A stretch of DNA of 34,072 bases, from assembly GCA_011371305.1 (NCBI GenBank), contig DRQW01000006.1, positions 1-34,072 on the forward strand, in the 5' to 3' direction. The notes under the pieces were generated by a model. That model was not told where the DNA came from. It saw only the letters and a program-made list of their open reading frames with translations, and ran no database searches. A program made the translations under genes and the position numbers. This document shows positions 19,673 to 26,636 of this stretch, in pieces; position 1 is the stretch's first letter; each line of letters opens with the position of its first letter. This DNA is from Anaerolineae bacterium (GTDB lineage Bacteria; Chloroflexota; Anaerolineae; J102).

Positions 19673-19765
19673 GGTTTACTGGTCTACTAGTCTACTGGTC
19701 TACTGGCCTCCTGGTTTACTGGCCTACTGATTTACCAGGTTACGAGACTACGAGCCTACACACCT
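19673..19765. repeat. Octameric repeat array, consensus CTACTGGT
   Basis: TTACTGGT CTACTAGT CTACTGGT CTACTGGC CTCCTGGT TTACTGGC CTACTGAT and further decayed units with 8-nt period. Confidence 0.85.
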
Positions 19766-19976
19766 GGTCATTTTCATCGATATCGGCGCGCGGCCGCGCG
19801 TGGTGCCTCCAGCGAATTTCAACCTCCGATGCGGCGATCCTGACCTTTAGGAACGATAGGGTGCACAACAGCCTTTAACCCCATCCTTGCGTATGTGATA
19901 AAATCTAACATCCCAACCCTTGGTCTCGCATCAATCCCATCCCGTCATCGCAATACCAGAAACAGCCATCGCCGCG

Positions 19977-20354
19977 ATGTCCAAAATCGATGAAACCCCC
20001 TTCCAGCATCCCTCGGAGAAAGAATTCGCCCGCCTTCTCGACTTCTACGGCATCCCTTGGGAGTATGAACCCCACACATTCCCCTTGGAATACAACGAAG
20101 ACGGCACCCTTCGCGCCGCGTTCTCGCCCGATTTCTACCTGCCCGAGCAAGACCTCTACGTGGAGCTCACCACCCAATCCCCCCGGCTGAACCACCTCAA
20201 AAACAAGAAAATCCGGCGCCTGAAAGAGCTCTACCCCCACATCAACATCAAGCTCCTGAACCGTCGCGATCTCCGCAGCCTGGCCATTAAATATGACTTT
20301 CCAGATCCCACCGACACAAACACCCAAAAAGGGCATCCCCGAGACCATCCCTGA
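19977..20354 (+). CDS. Small uncharacterised protein, possible PD-(D/E)XK nuclease-like fold
   Basis: MSKIDETPFQHPSEKEFARLLDFYGIPWEYEPHTF...AAFSPDFYLPEQDLYVELTT; PD-x(n)-ExT arrangement. Stop overlaps the start of hpt. Confidence 0.6.
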   Translation: MSKIDETPFQHPSEKEFARLLDFYGIPWEYEPHTFPLEYNEDGTLRAAFSPDFYLPEQDLYVELTTQSPRLNHLKNKKIRRLKELYPHINIKLLNRRDLRSLAIKYDFPDPTDTNTQKGHPRDHP

Positions 20355-20919
20355 GGCCTACCGTGAGGGCCTCTCCCGCCTGCTCATCGATGAAGCGTCG
20401 CTGCAAGCACGCATTCGCGAGATGGGCCGGGCCATCGCCCGCGATTACGCGGACAAAAACCCCATCTTCGTCGGGGTCCTCAAAGGTGTGCTCTTTTTCA
20501 TGGCGGACTTACTCCGCCATACGCCCATCCCCCTGGCTGTGGACTTCATGGCCATCTCCAGCTACAGCCCTGAATCCAGAGACCACGGCTATGTGCGTAT
20601 CACCAAAGACCTGGACCTCTGCATCGAAGGGCGGCATGTCATCTTTGTGGAGGACATCATCGACACGGGATTGACCCTGGGCTATCTGTTGCGCCTGCTT
20701 CGCGAACGCAATCCGGCCAGCCTGGAAGTCGCGGCCCTATTCGATAAACCCGGTCGTCGCCTCATCGACATCCAACCCCGCTATCTCGGTTTCCACCTGC
20801 CCGATCTCTTCGTGGTGGGGTATGGCCTTGATTTTCGAGAGCAGTATCGCAACCTCCCCTTTGTTGCCGTGCTCAATCCCGACGTCATCAAAAACCAAAA
20901 ACGCCAGCCCAAGCGCTGA
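20293..20919 (+). CDS. hpt: Hypoxanthine phosphoribosyltransferase
   Basis: VGVLKGVLFFMADLLRH...VDFMAISSYS...VIFVEDIIDTGLTLGYLL...GYGLDFREQYRNLPFVAVL. Exact start uncertain. Confidence 0.95.
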   Translation: MTFQIPPTQTPKKGIPETIPEAYREGLSRLLIDEASLQARIREMGRAIARDYADKNPIFVGVLKGVLFFMADLLRHTPIPLAVDFMAISSYSPESRDHGYVRITKDLDLCIEGRHVIFVEDIIDTGLTLGYLLRLLRERNPASLEVAALFDKPGRRLIDIQPRYLGFHLPDLFVVGYGLDFREQYRNLPFVAVLNPDVIKNQKRQPKR

Positions 20920-20921
20920 CG
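20890..20921 (-). terminator. Intrinsic terminator of minus-strand ncRNA
   Basis: CGTCAGC-GCTTGG-GCTGGCG-TTTTTGGTTTTT on the minus strand; overlaps the 3' end of convergent hpt. Confidence 0.8.
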
Positions 20922-21174
20922 CCTTCACGCGATACGGCCCCAAGGAACCTCTGTCGCTCTTGCGAGGTTGGTGAGACTTCACGTCTCTTGCCCTTCGAAA
21001 GCCTTTTGGCTTTCGCTCCGGGCATTTTTCCCTCGCTTTCCCCTTTCCTCTACCTTCAGGTTTCTTCCCTGGCCTTCTTTCATGTTGACGTTCATGACGT
21101 CATCCATGAAAGTGGCCTTCGAAACCTGGGGCTTCGGAAGGGGTGAGCTCCTTCGATTCCTCGGGGCTCGTATC
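20893..21174 (-). ncRNA. Putative structured noncoding RNA, family unassigned
   Basis: Promoter, terminator and many compatible helices, including closing stem GATACG-(A)-GCCCCGAGGAA / TTCCTTGGGGC-CGTATC and the extended hairpin CAGGTTTC...GAAACCTG. Details in findings. Confidence 0.75.
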
Positions 21175-21181
21175 TACCTAT

Positions 21182-21210
21182 AGTATAATCCGATGAAGGG
21201 GCGTTGTCAA
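21182..21210 (-). promoter_or_regulatory. Sigma70-type promoter of the ncRNA
   Basis: Minus strand TTGACA-N17-TATACT; same hexamers and spacing as the tRNA-Pro promoter. Confidence 0.85.
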
Positions 21211-21453
21211 GATAGATTTGACATAACCAAAGGAAATTTTGTGATTTCTCTCACATTTTCCTCTGCTCTTGGACACTTCGAGTGTCCTTGGGCGTCTCTG
21301 TGGACCAAGAGGGAGTCATGTTGCCCGGTTTCTTGGGGGCCGTATCATCGATCGTGGTTTTCGTTTATTCTGGCACGGAGCGTCGTTCATTCGTTCGTTG
21401 AGTTTCATCTAAATAGATATTTTGTCTCATCTTCGTCGTAGGGGCTGGGGATT

Positions 21454-21827
21454 TGTGGAAAAGTCCGCCTGCCAGGGGAAATCGGTAGGTTAAATGGGGG
21501 CTGCGGCCGCTGAACCCCCGGCATTTTGGGGGGATGGTGTCGTTTCCCTTGTGGGAAAGTGTTGCGGAAAACTGGGGGACGAAAATAGGAAAAAGATTGG
21601 GGGCGCCAGGAGGCAAAATGGGGCAACTCCACCATCGGAGGCGGGTTGCCGAAAGATTAGTGATACAGAACGCGTCCCCTACTAGATATCGTAGGGATGT
21701 GGGAGTCTGCGTGGTTTGGTTGACGTAATGCCTTTTCACAAATTATCCAAGGAATTCCCCAGGGTTGGTTGGGTAATCCGCAGGGATATTCGCAGCTTTT
21801 ATCCAGATTTCCACATAGTTATCCACA
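21454..21827. other. DnaA-box cluster, candidate oriC or DnaA-regulated region
   Basis: TGTGGAAAA (21454-21462, inverted TTTTCCACA), TTATCCAAG (21743-21751), TAATCCGCA (21774-21782), TTATCCAGA (21799-21807), ATTTCCACA (21807-21815), TTATCCACA (21819-21827). Confidence 0.55.
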
Positions 21828-21844
21828 GGTTGGGCACAGTCAGA

Positions 21845-23209
21845 CTATGCGGTGGTGATATCCCGCTGCAGGAAATAGCCTAACGCAAAAAGGGCCAGAA
21901 GGAATCCCAGATAATTTTCGTTGAGAAACCGTGAGAAGTAGGCGAAGACCAATAACAGCACCGCACCATGCCAGAATTGATTGGCCAAAGTGTTCTGTTT
22001 CAGTTGATGGAAGAGGAGGATTAGAAGGGTTGGGACGGTCGCCAGGAGCTCAGGGATCCAAAAGGGCCAGTAAGCGAAGCGATCGGCCAGGGAGCCGGTA
22101 GCGAGTACGAAGTTGGCGAACCCCAGGCCCCAAATCTGGTAGTGGGTCTCGGCCGTGCCCGCAGCCCAACGCCACACGTCGTCGATGAAATCGTTGGGAG
22201 ACCAGAGGAAATAGGGCAACGTGAAGGCCAGGAAGACTCCCCCCGCGGGCAAAGCGCGGCGGAAAAGGGTGACCAATGTCTCTTTGTTCAGGATGGCGTG
22301 GAGGGGCAAGGTGGGAGAATCCAGCAAGAGGAGCAGGAAGAAGGGAGCGAGAAACCAGGCAGTGGGTTTCGACGCGGCCGCGATGCCGAAGAAGACACTA
22401 CCCCACACCCATTGCTTGCGCCAGAGAAACCAGGCGCTGAGCACCAGCCAGGCCAAAATAAACACATCGTTCTGCCCGAAGATCACATCCAGCCCCATGA
22501 TGGGGTTGAGTCCAAGGACCATGGTCAATCCCAGTGCCGCCTGCGGGGTTCCGCGCGTCAACGCGTAGGCCAGGAAAAGGATGAGCGTGAACAGAAGCAA
22601 ATAGGTGAAACGCTGGTCATACCAGCCTATCAGCCCTTGGGAGATCAGCCGTACCGGTGCGGAGAGAATGAATGTGGCTGGAAGATAGGGATAGTGATCG
22701 AGGGCTGTTCGGAACTCAGGGAAACCCCATTCCGCCATAGGGGTGTCGCGATAGTCTTCGATGTAGGGATTTTTGCCCGAAAGGAAGTAGTCGATGGCGA
22801 TCTCTGTCTGGATAACGCCGCCATCGTGGCTGTAGGAGTGAGGCAGATTATCGTGACGAAGCAGGGCCATCTTCAAGGTGGGCAGGATGACCAGGGTTAA
22901 GATGATAACCCAGAGCAGCCCATATTTCCACCGGAAGGTCGCTGAGAGACCCCATCTTGCTTGGAACAGGTCCACGAAAATGTAGAGTATGAAGGTCAGT
23001 AGGCTGACAGCAGCCAGCAGGAGGAAGATGGGATCACCATACCACGGCCCGAACGCGTCCGCAGCTCCTGGTGGCAGCCAACCCCCCACCAAAGGATGGC
23101 GGACCACGTTTTGGAAATGCTCGAACAAGCTCGCTTCGGCGAATTTATTCAACATTAACCGGGCCAGAAGCAGGATGAAGAGAAGGAGGACGTCGAAGGA
23201 TCTTTTCAT
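21845..23209 (-). CDS. Polytopic membrane glycosyltransferase (GT87/DUF2029-like)
   Basis: Many hydrophobic segments; IDYFLSGKNPYIEDY and DVIFGQNDVFILAWLVLSAWFLWRKQ motifs. Start MKRSFDVLL at 23209 is preferred; the upstream ORF extension contains a repeat fragment. Confidence 0.8.
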   Translation of the reverse strand: MKRSFDVLLLFILLLARLMLNKFAEASLFEHFQNVVRHPLVGGWLPPGAADAFGPWYGDPIFLLLAAVSLLTFILYIFVDLFQARWGLSATFRWKYGLLWVIILTLVILPTLKMALLRHDNLPHSYSHDGGVIQTEIAIDYFLSGKNPYIEDYRDTPMAEWGFPEFRTALDHYPYLPATFILSAPVRLISQGLIGWYDQRFTYLLLFTLILFLAYALTRGTPQAALGLTMVLGLNPIMGLDVIFGQNDVFILAWLVLSAWFLWRKQWVWGSVFFGIAAASKPTAWFLAPFFLLLLLDSPTLPLHAILNKETLVTLFRRALPAGGVFLAFTLPYFLWSPNDFIDDVWRWAAGTAETHYQIWGLGFANFVLATGSLADRFAYWPFWIPELLATVPTLLILLFHQLKQNTLANQFWHGAVLLLVFAYFSRFLNENYLGFLLALFALGYFLQRDITTA

Positions 23210-23267
23210 GGGGTTGCCATAAAAGGAGAGTACGAATAAACACGGAAAGATATGGGGGCAAAAAGGC

Positions 23268-23330
23268 CGTAAGCCGGGAGACCAGTAGACCCGCAGACCG
23301 GGCGGTGAGCGATGCGGTCCGGTTTCCATG
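23268..23330. repeat. Fragment of the MITE-like repeat interior
   Basis: GTAAGCCGGGAGACCAGTAGACCCGCAGACCGGGCGGTGAGCGATGCGGTCCGGTTTCCATG aligns with 25371-25434. Confidence 0.75.
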
Positions 23331-23469
23331 GTACACGAATCCCGCCGAAGAATACAAAAGACCGGGAAATTGTAGAAAAACGGCAAGAAAACCGAGCGTG
23401 TTGGAACTTTTTGAGAAAAATGGGCGTATGGGTAGGTGTGATAGTTAGGTATTTGACGGGGGATGGGGA

Positions 23470-23498
23470 TTGACAAGAGGTCGGGGAAAGCGTACTAT
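23470..23498 (+). promoter_or_regulatory. Sigma70-type promoter of holB
   Basis: TTGACA-N17-TACTAT, then 6 nt to ATG 23505. Confidence 0.8.
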
Positions 23499-23504
23499 CT
23501 AACC

Positions 23505-24500
23505 ATGAAAGATTTCCGCATCCGCGTCTATGGTCATGTGTGGGCTCAGGAATTGTTGCGCCGGGCTGTGCAGCAAGGCGCGACCCGGCACGCGTATCTC
23601 TTCGCGGGGCCCGAGCATATCGGTAAGATGACCCTGGCCCGGGCGTTTGCCCAAGCCCTGACCTGTGAACACCCCACGGGCCAGGAAGGCGTGGGGGCTT
23701 GTGGCCGTTGCCGTTCCTGTCGCCTGACCGCAGAGGGCATGCACCCCGATCACCGAATCTTTGCGCCCGAAGGGAGCCAGCTTCGCATCGATCAAATCCG
23801 TGAAGTGGTGCGCGAGGCTGCGTTATCCCCCGTCGAAGGGCGTTACAAGGTCTTTATCATCACCGAATTTGAACGGGCCAATGTGAACGCGGCCAACGCC
23901 CTGCTAAAGACCCTGGAGGAGCCCAGCGCCTCAACCCGTATCATCCTCATCAGCCATCAGCCTTCGGGTCTGCTGGATACCATCATCTCCCGTTGCCAGC
24001 TACTCCGGCTCCGGCCCTTACCCGAACGGGAGATCGTCTCGGCTTTGCAGGAACAGCACGGATTGAGTGAATTAGACGCCCTCCGCCTGGCCCGGCTCAG
24101 TAACGGGCGCATCGGCCGCGCCCTGGCCCTGGCCGAAACACCGGATTCCTGGCAATCATACAACCAACGCCTTCAGGAGATGCAAGCCATCCTGAGGTAT
24201 TCTCCAGCACAGCGCATCGCCCATGCACAAATGCTGGAAAAACACCCCCAATTAGAGACCATCCTGCAGGAATGGCTGATGTGGTGGCGGGATGTGCTCT
24301 TGCTTCAGATGCAAGCGCCAGACCTGGTCTTGAATCGTGACCATCTTGCCGAGCTGACTCATCTGGCCCAAACCATTCCGGGGCCGCAGATCCGTCGCTT
24401 TATCGAGGCCACGATGACCACCGCGGGCTATCTGCGCAAAAATGTGAGCAGGCCACTCGCCATGGAAGCATTATTGCTAAAAGCACCCAAACATGGGTAG
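23505..24500 (+). CDS. holB: DNA polymerase III delta' subunit
   Basis: RHAYLFAGPEHIGKMTLARAFAQAL, zinc cluster CGRCRSC, RIDQIREVVREAALSPVEGRYKVFIITEFERANVNAANALLKTLEEPSASTRIILIS. Confidence 0.92.
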   Translation: MKDFRIRVYGHVWAQELLRRAVQQGATRHAYLFAGPEHIGKMTLARAFAQALTCEHPTGQEGVGACGRCRSCRLTAEGMHPDHRIFAPEGSQLRIDQIREVVREAALSPVEGRYKVFIITEFERANVNAANALLKTLEEPSASTRIILISHQPSGLLDTIISRCQLLRLRPLPEREIVSALQEQHGLSELDALRLARLSNGRIGRALALAETPDSWQSYNQRLQEMQAILRYSPAQRIAHAQMLEKHPQLETILQEWLMWWRDVLLLQMQAPDLVLNRDHLAELTHLAQTIPGPQIRRFIEATMTTAGYLRKNVSRPLAMEALLLKAPKHG

Positions 24501-24509
24501 AATACCCCC

Positions 24510-25346
24510 ATGCCGCAAGTCGTCAGCATCCAATTCCAACCGGTTACGAAACTCTATTACTTCGATCCCGGCCCATACACCGATCTTTTACCGGGTGAGT
24601 GGGTTTTGGTCGAAACCACGCGCGGGAAAGAACTGGCCCAGGTGGTGCTTCCTGCCAAAGAAGTGGACGAAGGTGAGCTGGAAGGGCCGTTGAAGCGTGT
24701 CCTGCGCCGGGCCAGCAAATATGATCTCGACCAGAAAGCCTATTGGGCCCAACAGGCAGAGGCCGCCAAGCCGGTCTGCCAGGAGAAAGCCAACAAGCAT
24801 GGGCTGAAGATGCGGGTTGTTCGTTGCCATTACAGTTACAATGGCGAACGCCTGACCGTCGAATTCGTAGCCGAACAGCGGGTGGATTTTCGTGCACTGG
24901 TGCGCGATCTGGCCCGTCACTTCCGCACTCGCATCGAAATGCGCCAGATCGGCGTGCGGGATCAAGCCAAGCTGGTGGGGGATTGGGGGCGCTGCGGTCG
25001 GGAGCTGTGCTGTCGCTCCTTCTTGCGGGAGTTCCATTCGGTTTCCATCCGCATGGCCAAAAACCAAAACATCCCCCTCAGCTCCTCCGACATCTCGGGC
25101 GTGTGCGGTCGGCTCATGTGCAGCCTGGCCTATGAAAACGACATGTACGCCGCGGCCCGGAAGCATCTTCCCAAAGTAGGCCAGAAGGTACTCACCCCCG
25201 ATGGCCCGGGTGTGGTGCGGTATCTCAATGTCTTGCTGGGCAAAGTCTCCGTCTATCTCGAAACAGGCGCGATGAAGGAATACGACGCGCCCGATCTCTC
25301 CCTGCCCGGACACCCCGAACGCGTTTTCCTCAGACCCGACCTCTAG
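24510..25346 (+). CDS. PSP1-domain protein (RicT/YaaT family)
   Basis: VLVETTRGKELAQVV, GRCGRELCCRSFLREFHSVSIRMAKNQNIPLSSSDISGVCGRLMCSLAYE, and adjacency to holB. Confidence 0.95.
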   Translation: MPQVVSIQFQPVTKLYYFDPGPYTDLLPGEWVLVETTRGKELAQVVLPAKEVDEGELEGPLKRVLRRASKYDLDQKAYWAQQAEAAKPVCQEKANKHGLKMRVVRCHYSYNGERLTVEFVAEQRVDFRALVRDLARHFRTRIEMRQIGVRDQAKLVGDWGRCGRELCCRSFLREFHSVSIRMAKNQNIPLSSSDISGVCGRLMCSLAYENDMYAAARKHLPKVGQKVLTPDGPGVVRYLNVLLGKVSVYLETGAMKEYDAPDLSLPGHPERVFLRPDL

Positions 25347-25582
25347 AGCCTGTTCTGAAAATAGCTTTGGTAAGCCGGGAAACCGGTAGACCCGTAGGCC
25401 GGGTGGAGGGGCGAATCGGCCCGGTTTCCCTGGTTTCCTGGTTTACCGGTTTACGGGGCTACACTGCCCGCCATTTTCATCCGTATCGGCGCGCGCGGCC
25501 GCGCGCGGTGCCTGCGGCGAATTTCAACCTCCAATGCGGCGATCCTGACCTTCGAGAGCGGTTAAGTGCATAACAGCCTCTA
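25344..25582 (+). repeat. MITE-like repeat (copy 3, most complete)
   Basis: TAGAGCCTGTTCTG left end versus reverse complement TAGAGGCTGTTATG of the right end; flanked by TA. GC palindrome CGCGCGCGGCCGCGCGCG inside. Confidence 0.85.
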
Positions 25583-25586
25583 AATC

Positions 25587-25784
25587 TCAGCGCGACCGGT
25601 CGATCAGCAGGCGCAGACGGTATTCCTCCGCCATCAGTTGTTCCAATTGGCGTTCAAGGCGTTCCCGTTTGCGTTTATTTTTGGGGGTGGGATGCGCCCG
25701 CATGCGCTCCAGCTCCCGCCGCACCCGGGCGATCTGGGCGATGACTTCATGTTTACGGGCGATGAGCGACGCTTTGTCGGCCAT
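25587..25784 (-). CDS. Small basic coiled-coil protein
   Basis: 65 aa heptad-like KR/E-rich sequence (MADKASLIARKHEVIAQIARVRRELERM...). Confidence 0.55.
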   Translation of the reverse strand: MADKASLIARKHEVIAQIARVRRELERMRAHPTPKNKRKRERLERQLEQLMAEEYRLRLLIDRSR

Positions 25785-25864
25785 GGGGTTTTCGCCTCAA
25801 CGAACAGATCGTCGCGTTTTGGTCACGGCATAGCACCGGCGTGTTTCGTTCATTCTAACACAGC

Positions 25865-26605
25865 ATGGCCACTTCCACCCTCATCATCGGCGGCACCGCC
25901 GCCTACGGGCTGGACCTCTCGCCGTGGGGGCCTGTGGATGAGCCCTTCATTCTGCAAACGCCCTACGGCCCCTCGCCCCCCATCACCTTGCTGCAACCCG
26001 ATCCCGACTATCCCCCGGTGGGGTTTTGTTCGCGGCATGGACGGGAGGCACTGAAACGGTCCGCGGCCTTCCTCAACCACCGGGCTATTATCTGGGGGGC
26101 GAAGATGTTAGGGGTGAGGACCATCTTCTCATGGAATGGCGTGGGGGCCATTCATGAACGCCTGGAGGTGGGCGACCTCATCGTCCCCGCGGACCTTATT
26201 GACTTTACGAGGACACGGATCACCACCTTCGGCCATCCTGATCTGCCCCCGGCCTCCGGGCCGCCCTTTCATCCCGACGCCCGCGGCGCCATCCTTCGCT
26301 CCCTTCCCGAGCCCCACTCCCCGATCCCAGATCCGGTGTACGTCTGCACCGAAGGCCCGCGGCTGGAGACCGTGGCCGAGATCGCGCTTTACCGTCGCGC
26401 AGGCGCCCACATTGTGGGCATGACCCTCTCGCCCGAGGTGTTTTTGGCACAGGAGGCCGGGATCAGGTATGCTTCTTTGTGTTATGTGACCAACTACGCC
26501 ACCGGCCGGGACCTGGGCCGACCGCCGAGGCGTCAGTTCGGGCCCGAGGTCGCCCGCACGTGCCTGCCCATCCTCCTCCGCGCAGCACTGAACACTGAAT
26601 ACTGA
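25865..26605 (+). CDS. PNP/MTAP-family nucleoside phosphorylase
   Basis: STLIIGGTAAYGL, GFCSRHGREALKRSAAFLNHRAIIWGAKMLGVRTIFSWNGVGAIHERLEVGDLIVPADLIDFTRTR, CTEGPRLETVAEIALYRRAGAHIVGMTLSPEVFLAQEAGIRYASLCYVTNYATG. Confidence 0.9.
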   Translation: MATSTLIIGGTAAYGLDLSPWGPVDEPFILQTPYGPSPPITLLQPDPDYPPVGFCSRHGREALKRSAAFLNHRAIIWGAKMLGVRTIFSWNGVGAIHERLEVGDLIVPADLIDFTRTRITTFGHPDLPPASGPPFHPDARGAILRSLPEPHSPIPDPVYVCTEGPRLETVAEIALYRRAGAHIVGMTLSPEVFLAQEAGIRYASLCYVTNYATGRDLGRPPRRQFGPEVARTCLPILLRAALNTEY

Positions 26606-26612
26606 ACACTTT
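26582..26612. repeat. Short heptameric repeat (ACTGAAC/ACTGAAT)
   Basis: ACTGAAC ACTGAAT ACTGAAC ACT at the stop codon of the preceding gene. Confidence 0.65.
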
Positions 26613-26636
26613 TCTACTGTTTACTTCCAACTTCCT

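Larger units (their letters stand above)
19399..19878 (+). repeat. MITE-like repeat (copy 2), nested or composite
   Basis: Outer left end TTAAAGCCCGTTCTGAAA at 19399; second left end GCCTGTTCCAAAGATAGAGTTGGTGAACCCGGAAACCGGTAGACC near 19597; shared right end GCACAACAGCCTTTAA at 19878. Confidence 0.8.

Noticed and set aside
19673-19765. Possible CRISPR array
   Set aside because: The 8-bp units are contiguous and degenerate, with no spacers and no cas genes in the window.
20893-21174. Assignment of the ncRNA to RNase P, tmRNA, SRP or 6S RNA
   Set aside because: No GAGGAAAGUCC/ACAGAA core (RNase P), no tRNA-like domain with CCA end (tmRNA), no conserved SRP helix 8 motif; it has two complex domains rather than a 6S-like rod with a central bubble.
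21440-21640. G-quadruplex-forming region
   Set aside because: Several G-tracts are present, but spacing is irregular and I cannot support a specific quadruplex by eye.
21365-21739. 124-aa minus-strand ORF (and small plus-strand ORFs) in the DnaA-box region
   Set aside because: No domain-like sequence, no convincing ribosome-binding site, and G-tract and hairpin-rich DNA; treated as noncoding.
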